Below are positions 1 to 7,104 of a stretch of 34,138 nt of DNA, one piece after another. A model generated the notes under the pieces. The model was not told the DNA's origin, ran no database searches, and saw nothing but the letters and a program-made list of their open reading frames with translations. The number at the start of each line of letters is the position of its first letter. Within the stretch, counting starts at the first letter, position 1. This DNA comes from Elusimicrobia bacterium GWA2_51_34 (GTDB lineage Bacteria; Elusimicrobiota; Elusimicrobia; Elusimicrobiales; UBA9959). Both the position numbers and the translations under genes were made by a program. Location: the NCBI GenBank assembly GCA_001799565.1, contig MGTS01000009.1, positions 1 to 34,138 of the forward strand, read 5' to 3'.

Positions 1-59
1 ACAAAAACATTCAGAAATGGAGGCTTAGCAAAAGAATTACGACGGAGTAACGACGATAC

Positions 60-75
60 ATTTCACCATCATGTT
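60..75. repeat. Short repeat, inverted relative to the window's right end
   Basis: The 16 bases at 60-75 are the exact reverse complement of 34104-34119. A variant direct copy lies at 34068-34086. The core is ATGATGGTGAAA on the right-hand side. The two ends of the contig therefore share a dispersed short repeat. It may be part of a larger element that broke the assembly. No transposase is visible at either end. Confidence 0.5.
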
Positions 76-88
76 TGAATTAGAAAAT

Positions 89-158
89 GCTGGCCGGGCG
101 TTCGCTTAAAACGGATATTTTTTGCCGTATATCCGTCGTACGCGGAAGCCCGGGCAGC
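89..158. repeat. Nested inverted repeat upstream of promoter
   Basis: Outer imperfect arms 89-105 and 142-158 (14 of 17 bases complementary) enclose a perfect 8-bp inverted repeat, ACGGATAT (111-118) and ATATCCGT (129-136). The structure ends four bases before a -35 box at 163. It could be the terminator or hairpin of an upstream gene outside the window, or a regulatory cruciform. There is no T-run, so a simple intrinsic terminator is unlikely. Confidence 0.5.
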
Positions 159-162
159 GGTG

Positions 163-191
163 TTGACATTGATTAGTTTCATTGTTATATT
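163..191 (+). promoter_or_regulatory. Sigma70-type promoter
   Basis: TTGACA at 163-168, 17-base spacer, TATATT at 186-191. This is a near-consensus promoter. Transcription would start around 198, giving a leader of about 30 bases before the ATG at 227. The -10 box lies over an in-frame TTG at 182, which argues that TTG is not the start codon. Confidence 0.75.
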
Positions 192-226
192 ATCACTGTG
201 CCAAACGGCGGTGGAGAACGCAAAAA

Positions 227-1015
227 ATGGAGCAGGAAACAAAACGATCAGGTTGGAAAATATGGTTGTATCTTACGCCTGTTTATATCCTTCTCGCCAT
301 ACCTCTGGTAAGATGGACTATAAAGGTGGATTCAGGAGACGTGAACATTTCCAAGGACGAAGAAAATATTTTCAGCTCCCCCGAAGGAGAAATTAAAACA
401 AGCGCCGCTGTTTACACCCCGGAACTGGCCGACACCGGTTTTTCTCTTAATTACCGCTCCAGCCACGGCCCCGACGCCAAGCCGCTGGAGCGAAAAAACA
501 CGGCCGGTTATCGGCAGCCTGCGCCGAGAAACGCCGCGCAGGAACAGGCACAGAGAGCCTCCGGCGCCATGAAGGGTTATCTTACCTACGCGGTGGGCAA
601 AACAATAAATAATCCAAAGGCAGTCAGCGCAATATTCAACAATCCCTTCGTGGTAGAAGGATTCATGTCGCGGGACACGGTAAAGGCGGCGCTTGGCAGC
701 ACGCAGGGTTTGCGGAGCTGCCTTTTAAACACCTCCGTAGTGAGTAATTTTTTAAAAACCAGTGTGGTAAAAGCGGCGTTGGCGGACCCGCAGATATTAA
801 ACGCCGTGGCCGCAAGTTCGCTTGTCTCCGCCATGCTGAATTCAACAGCGGTGCGGGACCTGATGAAAGACCCTGATTCAATGGACGGCATTCTGGCTTC
901 CAATCCGCAGATAACCAGGCTTTTAAAGGAACCCAACGTTAAGAACGCCCTGACGAATACCCCCCAAACAGCCGGCGTGGCACGAAAACTGCGCCTGGAC
1001 GCCGCGAACAATTAA
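227..1015 (+). CDS. Membrane-anchored protein with 9-10-residue helical repeats, unknown function
   Basis: The ATG at 227 is preceded by GGAGA at 213-217 and gives 262 residues. An upstream in-frame TTG at 182 overlaps the promoter -10 box and is not preferred. Residues about 11-29 form one membrane segment (KIWLYLTPVYILLAIPLV), so the rest is probably exported but anchored. Residues about 50-110 are polar and probably disordered. From about 128 to 250 there are a dozen consecutive 9-10-residue units with a Pro/Ser/Thr near the start and a V/I-x-x-h-h pattern, for example NPQITRLLK, EPNVKNALT and DPQILNAVA. Paired units make a register of about 19 residues. The pattern is reminiscent of the helical DP/STI1-type repeats, but that is analogy only. 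It has its own promoter and is followed by a separately promoted protease gene. No family was recognised. Confidence 0.8.
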   Translation: MEQETKRSGWKIWLYLTPVYILLAIPLVRWTIKVDSGDVNISKDEENIFSSPEGEIKTSAAVYTPELADTGFSLNYRSSHGPDAKPLERKNTAGYRQPAPRNAAQEQAQRASGAMKGYLTYAVGKTINNPKAVSAIFNNPFVVEGFMSRDTVKAALGSTQGLRSCLLNTSVVSNFLKTSVVKAALADPQILNAVAASSLVSAMLNSTAVRDLMKDPDSMDGILASNPQITRLLKEPNVKNALTNTPQTAGVARKLRLDAANN

Positions 1016-1054
1016 ATAGAAAGCCCCGCTTAAATGTTTTGACACTCATTTCTA

Positions 1055-1084
1055 TTGACTTTCGTAGAACAAAAGTCCTATATT
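1055..1084 (+). promoter_or_regulatory. Sigma70-type promoter for protease gene
   Basis: TTGACT at 1055-1060, 18-base spacer, TATATT at 1079-1084. The ATG follows at 1116 after GGAGG at 1107-1111. A second TTGACA at 1039-1044 has no well-spaced -10 partner. Confidence 0.65.
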
Positions 1085-1115
1085 TGGGTTTACCATATCC
1101 GCGGTCGGAGGAAAA

Positions 1116-2318
1116 ATGAAAAAAATACTTGGAATATTTGCCGGAACGCTGCTGATACCGGTGGTTTACGCCCATGCCTCGCAGAAAATTATAAGTTTTG
1201 AAACGGCCTACCGCGGCGGCCCCATCGTGAAAAGCGTGGAAAGCCTGGGCGGCAGAGTTACAAAACAGTTTCAAATCATAGACGCCCTGGTGGCGGTGTT
1301 CCCGGACAGTGTTAAAGACGCCGGCATCTATTCGCTTAAAGGCATAACCAATGTGGAAGAAGACAGGTATATAAAGTGGATAGAAGAAGTCTCCATGAAC
1401 GCCACTCCTTTTCCCAGTGTTGAAAACGCCCTCTCCATGATACACGCGGGAGAAGGCTGGGAGACCCATGTTTTTACGGACATCAGGCCGGCGACAGACC
1501 CCGCAGGAGAAGAAATACCCTGGGGTGTTAAACGCGTCAACGCTTCCGGCGCCTGGAATTTCACCGAAGGCGCGGGTATTAAGGTAGCCGTTATAGACAC
1601 CGGCATAGATTACACCCACCCTGATCTGCAAGCCAATTACGCGGGCGGTTATAACACCATTATCTCCACGGCCACCCCGATGGATGACCACGGCCACGGC
1701 ACGCATGTGGCGGGCACCATAGGCGCGATAAGGGATTCCAACGGCGTGGCGGGCGTAGCCCCCATGGCCAGGCTTTACGCCGTGAAAGTGCTTGATAAGA
1801 ACGGCTCCGGCACCTATTCCAACGTCATCTCGGGTATTGAGTGGGCAGCGCAGAACAAAATGGATGTCATAAACATGAGCCTGGGCGGCGGCGGGGCAAT
1901 GGACGCCATGGCAAAAGTTATTACGGCGGCAAACCTGGCCGGCGTCACAATAGTCTGCGCCGCAGGCAACGATTCCGGGCCGGTAAACTACCCGGCTAAA
2001 TATCCGGAATCCATAGCGGTTTCCGCCTCCAACTCAACGGACGGGATAGCTTATTTCTCTTCAAGAGGAAAGGAAATAGCCTTTATAGCGCCCGGCGTAA
2101 ATGTTTACTCAACCTACAAGGACGGAAAATACGCAACTTTGTCCGGCACCTCCATGGCCTGCCCTCACGTGGCGGGCCTGGCGGCCTTGGCAGCAGCCGC
2201 AGGAGCAAAAACCCCGGAGGCGGTCAGGGAAACACTCACAAAATCGGCTTCCAGCCTGAGCCTTACGCCTACTGAGGAAGGCGCGGGAATGATAGACGCG
2301 GCCAAGTTGATGAAATAG
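1116..2318 (+). CDS. Secreted subtilisin-like serine protease (S8 family)
   Basis: This 400-residue protein has a signal peptide (about 1-21). An inhibitor_I9-like propeptide follows at about 23-90. The S8 catalytic domain starts at about 137. The triad is complete: Asp161 in VAVIDTGIDYTHPDL, His194 in DDHGHGTHVAG and Ser346 in SGTSMACPHVAGLAA. The oxyanion Asn285 sits in CAAGND. The protein ends shortly after the catalytic domain, with no extra C-terminal binding modules, so it is a compact exported protease acting in the periplasm or outside the cell on unknown substrates. The start is fixed by GGAGG at 1107. It is monocistronic, with its own promoter and a downstream terminator shared with the convergent minus-strand gene. 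The stop codon lies inside one arm of an AGGGTAGAG word repeat. Confidence 0.95.
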   Translation: MKKILGIFAGTLLIPVVYAHASQKIISFETAYRGGPIVKSVESLGGRVTKQFQIIDALVAVFPDSVKDAGIYSLKGITNVEEDRYIKWIEEVSMNATPFPSVENALSMIHAGEGWETHVFTDIRPATDPAGEEIPWGVKRVNASGAWNFTEGAGIKVAVIDTGIDYTHPDLQANYAGGYNTIISTATPMDDHGHGTHVAGTIGAIRDSNGVAGVAPMARLYAVKVLDKNGSGTYSNVISGIEWAAQNKMDVINMSLGGGGAMDAMAKVITAANLAGVTIVCAAGNDSGPVNYPAKYPESIAVSASNSTDGIAYFSSRGKEIAFIAPGVNVYSTYKDGKYATLSGTSMACPHVAGLAALAAAAGAKTPEAVRETLTKSASSLSLTPTEEGAGMIDAAKLMK

Positions 2319-2429
2319 GGTAGAGCAAAAGAAGAGCAGATAAAAAAACACCCGAATTAAACCCCCGCAGTCTTTAAAAGACTGCGGGGGTTTTAATCTC
2401 TACCCTCTACCCTAAACCCTATACCCTTT
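2316..2429. repeat. AGGGTAKAGGG-word inverted repeat enclosing a terminator
   Basis: The left arm TAGGGTAGAG at 2316-2325 is perfectly complementary to 2405-2414. The right side (2398-2429) is an iteration of CTACCCT-type words. The arms enclose the terminator at 2361-2391 and overlap the protease stop codon. The same word recurs at 14274-14355 before rimO. Confidence 0.7.
2361..2394. terminator. Bidirectional intrinsic terminator
   Basis: A 14-bp perfect stem (2361-2374 with 2378-2391), a 3-base loop, and TTTT on the plus strand. On the minus strand the sequence after the stem is TTTAATTC. It sits between the convergent protease gene and the minus-strand gene ending at 2431. Confidence 0.9.
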
Positions 2430-2430
2430 T

Positions 2431-3162
2431 TTACCAGCCGTAGCCTTCGCCGGTAAGCTGCCCAAGGCGCTGTTCAACAATTTTATCCTTATTGACTTTA
2501 CGTTTTTCAAGATTTTTCCTAAGCTTAATCAGGCCTGCTTCCATACGCTTAACGCGCAGTTCCTGACCTTTAGATTTCAGGTCAAAGAGTTCAGAGAGGT
2601 TCGCCTTCAGGGCCTCTTTTACTCCCTTTTTTCCAGCGTCGGACGCTTTATCGAACTTCAGCGATAATTCCTTGCATCCGAACTCAAGCGCAAGCATGCG
2701 TACGGCGTCTTTTTCAGCTGCCTCATCCCCCTCTATTTTGGACGCGGCCAATAGCCTGCCGGCCATCTGCAAAACCATGCGGTATTTAGGCGGGACTATT
2801 ATTTTCAAGTCTTCCACCTTTTTGGCGAAGACAGCGTCGTGTTTTTTAATGACCGCCAGGGTCTCCTCTTCCGATAAGAAGTTCTGACCACCCATCATCT
2901 TGCGGACATTGCCGGTCATGCGGCCCGGACCCGACTCCTCGTCCCTTTCCATCCAGGCCATGTGCATGGTTCCCTTCGCTTTATGTTTCATGGCCCGCGC
3001 CGGACCGGCTCCGCCTGGCGCCATGCCTGGCTGGCGTCCACCTTCCCATGCCTCAATTTCTCCGGCATCTTCGCCTTCAGGCCCCTCCTGCGCGCGCAAA
3101 AACATGGCGGGGGCGGTAATCAGCGCCAGCGCTCCAAACAACATTACAAGTTTATTTTTCAT
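2431..3162 (-). CDS. Secreted helical protein downstream of ECF sigma/anti-sigma genes
   Basis: This 243-residue protein has a signal peptide (about 1-24, ending FLRAQ). A Gly/Pro/Met-rich stretch follows at about 25-90. Residues about 95-240 are predominantly charged alpha helix with likely coiled coil. Lys and Arg are abundant near the end (KLRKNLEKRKVNKDK). No catalytic motif is visible. The layout recalls Spy/CpxP-like periplasmic helical proteins that sit beside sigma/anti-sigma pairs, but no LTxxQ motif is evident, so the resemblance is contextual. The 14-base gap to the anti-sigma stop, with AGGAGA just before the ATG, indicates one transcript with the sigma and anti-sigma genes. It may be the effector or sensor arm of an envelope-stress circuit. 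Confidence 0.8.
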   Translation of the reverse strand: MKNKLVMLFGALALITAPAMFLRAQEGPEGEDAGEIEAWEGGRQPGMAPGGAGPARAMKHKAKGTMHMAWMERDEESGPGRMTGNVRKMMGGQNFLSEEETLAVIKKHDAVFAKKVEDLKIIVPPKYRMVLQMAGRLLAASKIEGDEAAEKDAVRMLALEFGCKELSLKFDKASDAGKKGVKEALKANLSELFDLKSKGQELRVKRMEAGLIKLRKNLEKRKVNKDKIVEQRLGQLTGEGYGW

Positions 3163-3176
3163 ACGATTCTCCTTTT

Positions 3177-3767
3177 TTATCCCAGTGCCTGACTACTTTC
3201 AGCCTCAAGCAGACTATAGTTGTATTCCCAATCGGCCTGGTACGCGTCCATCTCTAACAGCGCCTGATAGATTGAGTAGTCAACCGCGTCCAGCCCCGAA
3301 TCAAGCCCGCTGTTCCAGGCCAGTTCCGGGTTTACTCCGCGAACGGAGAATGCGAACATTGCGGCTAGTACCGCCGTTAAAGCGCCGGCAGACAGGGCTT
3401 GCGCCAGATTAAAAGAAAACCTGCCGGTATTTTCCTCAGCCGCGGACAGCGCCAGAGGCCCGCGGCAGGCCAGTGTCTCAGCCGCGGACAGCGCCAGAGG
3501 CCCGCGTCCGCCTAAGGCGGACAGTGTCTCAGCCGCGGACCGGGCCTGCCTCATCACCGTTTCCACCGCGGCCGAAGAAGGCTGCGCGGCCCCGGCTTTA
3601 AGCCAGTCCTCCGCCGCTGACAAAGCGGTAAGCCCGGCCCGGCAGAAAGCGCAAATTTTGAGATGGCTTTCAACACAGGCCTCAAGTTCAGGGCCGGCTT
3701 CGCCGTAGAAGTAAAGGATGAGCTTTTCCCCGTATCCGCAGTTCATAGAAGTATTAATTTCTGCCAT
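3177..3767 (-). CDS. Zinc-finger anti-sigma factor
   Basis: This 196-residue protein begins with an anti-sigma zinc-finger (ZAS) segment whose H-x3-C-x2-C signature is His35, Cys39, Cys42. One membrane helix lies at about 122-143, and a C-terminal domain of about 50 residues would face the periplasm. It should hold the ECF factor encoded just upstream inactive at the membrane. Residues about 78-112 are unusual. They are translated from two full copies and one partial copy of a 30-base G/C-rich repeat, with a GTCCGCCTAAGGCGGAC palindrome after the second, giving the echo GPLALSAAE twice. The assigned ATG at 3767 overlaps a word repeat and has no Shine-Dalgarno sequence. Met8 (3746) is an alternative. 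Confidence 0.85.
   Translation of the reverse strand: MAEINTSMNCGYGEKLILYFYGEAGPELEACVESHLKICAFCRAGLTALSAAEDWLKAGAAQPSSAAVETVMRQARSAAETLSALGGRGPLALSAAETLACRGPLALSAAEENTGRFSFNLAQALSAGALTAVLAAMFAFSVRGVNPELAWNSGLDSGLDAVDYSIYQALLEMDAYQADWEYNYSLLEAESSQALG
3435..3540. repeat. In-frame G/C-rich direct repeat inside anti-sigma gene
   Basis: Identical 30-base copies lie at 3435-3464 and 3477-3506, with a 13-base partial copy at 3528-3540. The 17-base palindrome GTCCGCCTAAGGCGGAC lies at 3506-3522. It also occurs (centre T) at 30856-30872 and 32548-32564. The repeat keeps the reading frame open between the zinc finger and the membrane helix. Confidence 0.8.
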
Positions 3768-3830
3768 AGGCCATACGCTTTAGGCCATAGGCGGTAAGGA
3801 ATTCCTTACAGCTTATGGCTTATGGCTTAC
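3764..3830. repeat. GCCATAGGCC-word inverted repeat with 16-bp palindromic centre
   Basis: The left side iterates GGCCATA words (3764-3791). The centre is the perfect palindrome GTAAGGAATTCCTTAC (3794-3809). The right side iterates CTTATGG words (3811-3829). It overlaps the anti-sigma start codon. Similar words and a similar centre recur inside rimO (15568-15702). Confidence 0.75.
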
Positions 3831-3849
3831 AACTTTCACCTCTGCTTCT

Positions 3850-3893
3850 TACCTAATAGTCTAACAGCCTTCAGCCTAAACAACCTGAGCAGT
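3850..3893. repeat. CAGCCTAA-word repeat
   Basis: Degenerate iterations of CTAATAG/CTAACAGCCT words. The 15 bases at 3872-3886 are identical to 26016-26030, in the spacer upstream of the GH57-like gene. It lies between the sigma and anti-sigma genes. Confidence 0.65.
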
Positions 3894-3933
3894 TACAAAG
3901 GCTCCTTAATATGTAACGCAGGAGACCCTTGTT

Positions 3934-4662
3934 TTATTGCGGCCCTTTTTCCACCCCGCTACCAAGGAGCCCGCCGGAGGCCGGTTTTGCAGATACGTCG
4001 GCTTCAGCCGCCTGTCCGGGTGGCGGGGCCAGCTCTTTGCGCAGGAATGCCGCCGCCCGGCTCATGCGGGCCAGCACCGTGCCTATCGGCGTTGCGAGTA
4101 TCCCGGCTATTTCCTTAAATGAGAGCTCTGAATAATGCCGCAGGTAAAAAACCTCGCGCTGCTCGGATGAAAGCCGCTCCAGCGCCCGGCTTATCTGTTC
4201 ACCCAAGTTTCTTTTCTCAAGGGCCTCTTGCGGCCCAGGCTCCGGGGAAACCGCTTTATCAAGCGCACCGCAGCCGCCGTCTTCCCCTTCCAGGGGCTCG
4301 GCTCGCCTGGAACTCTCACGCCTGAAATAGTCCATGGCGGCGTTTCTGGCAACGGTAAACAACCAGGCTTTAAATTTATTCTCAATGCTTGCGCAGGAGG
4401 GGAAACCGCTGTGCGGTGTCCCCTCAGCCGTTGGGAAGGGGTGTATCAAAGGGCTATGCCCATCAGACGGCCTTTCGCGGTAGGCGGCGGGATTACGCAC
4501 AAGTTTGAGGAAAACTTCCTGAAAAAGGTCGTCAGCGGCATCGGGCCGGGCGGTAAGGCTAAGCAGATAACCATAAACAGCCGCCTTGTGGCGTTCCATC
4601 AGAACGCCCAGGGCCTCAATGTCGCCGGCTTTGAAAGCCGCAATCAGTTCGGAATCAGTCAT
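3934..4662 (-). CDS. ECF-type RNA polymerase sigma factor with repeat-derived insertions
   Basis: From the ATG at 4662 (MTDSELI) the protein has 242 residues, longer than most ECF factors. Region 2 begins at about 20-63 (DDLFQEVFLKLVRN) and continues at about 95-116 (NKFKAWLFTVARNAAMDYFRR). Region 4 covers about 157-211 (LSFKEIAGILATPIGTVLARMSRAA). About 28 residues rich in Pro, His and Gly (64-92) separate the two parts of region 2, at a site normally bridged by a short linker. Residues 213-235 (starting PPPGQAAEADV) are encoded by a palindromic element also present in the SpoIID gene. A longer open frame to 4704 only adds residues translated from the GAATAGCGAATGG word repeat. No Shine-Dalgarno sequence is seen. 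It is followed by its anti-sigma gene. Confidence 0.9.
   Translation of the reverse strand: MTDSELIAAFKAGDIEALGVLMERHKAAVYGYLLSLTARPDAADDLFQEVFLKLVRNPAAYRERPSDGHSPLIHPFPTAEGTPHSGFPSCASIENKFKAWLFTVARNAAMDYFRRESSRRAEPLEGEDGGCGALDKAVSPEPGPQEALEKRNLGEQISRALERLSSEQREVFYLRHYSELSFKEIAGILATPIGTVLARMSRAAAFLRKELAPPPGQAAEADVSAKPASGGLLGSGVEKGPQ
3950..4030. repeat. Palindromic element in frame in the sigma-factor gene
   Basis: The reverse complement of this stretch aligns over most of its length with 6413-6495 in the SpoIID gene, including CCACCCGGACAGGCGGCT and TCTGCAAA. Ends are imperfectly inverted (CCCCGCTACC against GGTGGCGGGG). It encodes PPPGQAAEADVSAKPASGG on the minus strand, which extends the sigma factor beyond region 4. 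Confidence 0.8.
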
Positions 4663-4671
4663 ATAAAACCA

Positions 4672-4782
4672 GCGAATAGCGAATGGCAAGATAGCGAATA
4701 GCAAAGCATGGAATAAAAAACAGAAAAACCATTAGAATCCGCATTCCCGCCCTATTCGCCATTCGCTATTCCCTATTCGCTG
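4672..4782. repeat. GAATAGCGAATGGC-word inverted repeat
   Basis: The 14-base arm at 4674-4687 is perfectly complementary to 4758-4771. Each side carries further degenerate copies (ATAGCGAATAG; CCCTATTCGC). It fills the divergent spacer between the sigma gene (minus) and the SpoIID gene (plus). A related word occurs at 33845-33920. Confidence 0.8.
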
Positions 4783-4819
4783 CCCTAATAATTTCATACG
4801 ATATCATTATAAAATTTTG

Positions 4820-7024
4820 ATGATACGCATTGTGATTATTTTTACCTCCATTTTTTTTAATGGACGCTTCACAGCCAGGGCGCAGGCTCCGAACGGCGCA
4901 TTGGCGGATAATTTATCCGCCAATGCAGTAGTGGCAAACGCCTACTCCGACTATCTTAAAGGCGATTTAACAAAAGCCGCGGCAGGTTATCTGCGCCTGT
5001 CCGCGCTTGAGCCTGCTAACCCCGCGCCGCTTTTAAACGCCGCCATGTGCTGGCGCCAGGCCGGAAAATACTCCCTGGCCGCGCAGACCATGGACAAGGC
5101 GGCGGCCATAGCTCCGGCAACCCCCGACATTCAGGCGGAAACCGGCTGGCTGAAATTCCATCTGGCCGATTACGCCGCCGCCAAGACGGACTTTGAACTG
5201 GCGCTCACGCTTGCGCCGGATCACGAACGCGCCACTCTTGGACTTGCCAGCGTTTATTCTAACCTTGATAACAGGGACAAAACAGTTGAGCTCCTTGGCC
5301 GCTACAAACAGCTGCGTCCGGATTTTGCCGGGGTGGACTACATTATCGCCTGGAACTACATGAATTTTAAGATGTACAGGGAAGCCGAAGCCTCTTTGAT
5401 AGAAGCGCTGCGCAAAGACATATCTTTCACCGAAGCGCGCCTGCCGCTTGCCGGCATTTACGCGAGGGACGGTAAATTCAACGAAGCATGGAACCAGTAC
5501 CGCCGGGTGCTTGACTACGCGCCCGGCCACCCGGTGGCCTCCAAGGCTATAAAAGTTCTGGAAGGCAAACTTACAAAACAACCTGAAGAGATCCGCCCGC
5601 CTTTTAAAATAATCCGCCCGCTTTCCATGGAGCCGGTGGATATAATAAACAGCCTGTCAAAGTCGGCAAAAATGCGCGTTGGAATAGGCACAGGCAAAAC
5701 CGGTAAACAGGGCAGGAATAACCACCTTAAATTCAAGTCTTTTGAGGGGCTTACCATAACCGGCAAGGCAAGCGGCAAATTATACGCGGAACTCCCCCCT
5801 GACGAGGAATGGACGGCCGAGTACTCCGAAGGGCGCACAGTATTAAAAGACTCCAAAGGTAAAGTTTACGGCCGGTTCAAGGGCCCCATAATTCTGGCCT
5901 CAAAGGATGCTAAAAACGGCTCCATAATTTTTGAGAGCTCAAGAAAATGCGCAAACCCGTGGTTTGCTTTTTCCGACCGGCAGTACCGCGAAGCCATAGA
6001 GCTTTACCCTATACCCGGCCGAGGTCTTGGCGTGGTGAACATTATTGAAATGGAAAAGTATCTTATGGGAGTAGTGCCAAGCGAGGTTTCGTCGCAATGG
6101 CCATACGAGGCGCTGAAAGCCCAGGCCGTAATAGCCCGCACCCAGGCCATAATACGCCGGGCGCGCGGGGGCGCGCACAAGGCTAACGGCTACCATATCT
6201 GCGATGGAGAGCACTGTCAGGCATACAGAGGCATGGCGAATGAGGCCAACTCAACTAACTGCTCGGTGCTTGACACCGAAGGGGAATTGCTGCTTTATCA
6301 CGGCAAACCCGCCTATACCTTTTACCATTCAAACTGCGGCGGCTGGATACAGGCCTCCGGCGAAGTGAGCGGCTGGGGCGATTTACCGTATCTCACCGAC
6401 CACCCCGATAGCGTTACCCCACCACCCGGACAGGCGGCTACAGCCGCCTCGTCTGCAAAGCCCGCCGTAGGCGAGCGTCCGGGTGGTGGGGTTACCCCGC
6501 TCGGAGGGCTGTCGCCATGGGACTTCCACCTTTGGCTTACGGGGAACCCGGAAGCTAACTGCAATTATCCCGGCAAGGTGCGCGCTTCTGAATACCGCTG
6601 GATGAAAATCATACGGCACAAAGACCTGGACTTCCGCGTGAAGCGGGATTATTCCATAGGCGACCTGCGCGAAATTGTGCCGCTGCGGCGCAGCCGTTCC
6701 GGCAATGTTAATTCTATAAGGCTGGTAGGCTCTAAAAAAACCATAACCGTAACCAGAGAGCACCTTATACGGAACCTGCTTGGTTTTTCCCCGCTTAAAA
6801 GCACGCTCTTTGAAATAGAAATAAACCGCTTCAAGGACGGCAGGATACGCAATTACTGGTTTTACGGAGGAGGCTGGGGCCACGCCATAGGGCTGTGCCA
6901 GTCCGGCGCGGCGGGGCTGGCCGGCAAATACGACAAAAAATATCTGGAAATACTTGAATTTTATTTTCCCGGCACCGTGCTGAGGAAAATAAAATACATT
7001 CAAAAAAAGCGTCCGCTAAAATAA
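4820..7024 (+). CDS. Exported TPR + SpoIID/LytB-domain protein
   Basis: The ATG at 4820 gives 734 residues; an in-frame TTG lies at 4817. There is no Shine-Dalgarno, and a TATAAA 6 bases upstream leaves a leaderless message possible. An N-terminal signal sequence (about 1-22, ending ARAQA) precedes TPR-type helix pairs at about 35-255. The SpoIID domain lies at about 400-720, with MEKYLMGVVPSEVSSQWP, LKAQAVIARTQA, YHICDGEHCQAYRG, TFYHSNCGG and GGGWGHAIGLCQSGA. SpoIID-family proteins cleave or bind denuded peptidoglycan glycan strands. In non-sporulating bacteria they are linked to wall remodelling. Residues about 531-557 are encoded by an in-frame palindromic element homologous to one in the sigma gene. 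The stop codon lies in the loop of a terminator. Confidence 0.92.
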   Translation: MIRIVIIFTSIFFNGRFTARAQAPNGALADNLSANAVVANAYSDYLKGDLTKAAAGYLRLSALEPANPAPLLNAAMCWRQAGKYSLAAQTMDKAAAIAPATPDIQAETGWLKFHLADYAAAKTDFELALTLAPDHERATLGLASVYSNLDNRDKTVELLGRYKQLRPDFAGVDYIIAWNYMNFKMYREAEASLIEALRKDISFTEARLPLAGIYARDGKFNEAWNQYRRVLDYAPGHPVASKAIKVLEGKLTKQPEEIRPPFKIIRPLSMEPVDIINSLSKSAKMRVGIGTGKTGKQGRNNHLKFKSFEGLTITGKASGKLYAELPPDEEWTAEYSEGRTVLKDSKGKVYGRFKGPIILASKDAKNGSIIFESSRKCANPWFAFSDRQYREAIELYPIPGRGLGVVNIIEMEKYLMGVVPSEVSSQWPYEALKAQAVIARTQAIIRRARGGAHKANGYHICDGEHCQAYRGMANEANSTNCSVLDTEGELLLYHGKPAYTFYHSNCGGWIQASGEVSGWGDLPYLTDHPDSVTPPPGQAATAASSAKPAVGERPGGGVTPLGGLSPWDFHLWLTGNPEANCNYPGKVRASEYRWMKIIRHKDLDFRVKRDYSIGDLREIVPLRRSRSGNVNSIRLVGSKKTITVTREHLIRNLLGFSPLKSTLFEIEINRFKDGRIRNYWFYGGGWGHAIGLCQSGAAGLAGKYDKKYLEILEFYFPGTVLRKIKYIQKKRPLK
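6413..6495. repeat. Palindromic element in frame in the SpoIID gene
   Basis: The 18-base arms 6413-6430 and 6478-6495 are complementary at 17 positions. An inner hairpin (GGCGGCTACAGCCGCC) lies between. It encodes PPPGQAATAASSAKPAVG, matching the residues encoded by 3950-4030. It interrupts the SpoIID domain between DHPDS and LSPWDFHLW, a surface-loop position. Confidence 0.85.
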
Positions 7025-7038
7025 CGGACGCATTTTTT
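7009..7038 (+). terminator. Intrinsic terminator of the SpoIID gene
   Basis: Stem GCGTCCG (7009-7015) with CGGACGC (7025-7031), then ATTTTTT. The TAA stop at 7022-7024 lies in the loop. Confidence 0.85.
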
Positions 7039-7104
7039 GAACCAGGCATAGAATCCTCCCCAGCCGACTACTGACAGACTCTCATATCTTTGCCCTACCG
7101 GCAA

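Noticed and set aside
1154-2109. Long antisense open frames over the protease, SpoIID, kor and other genes
   Set aside because: These arise from the codon structure of well-supported genes on the other strand and have no family features.
4663-4704. Longer N-terminus of the sigma factor starting at 4704
   Set aside because: The extra 14 residues are translated from the GAATAGCGAATGG word repeat and precede the normal ECF start MTDSEL.
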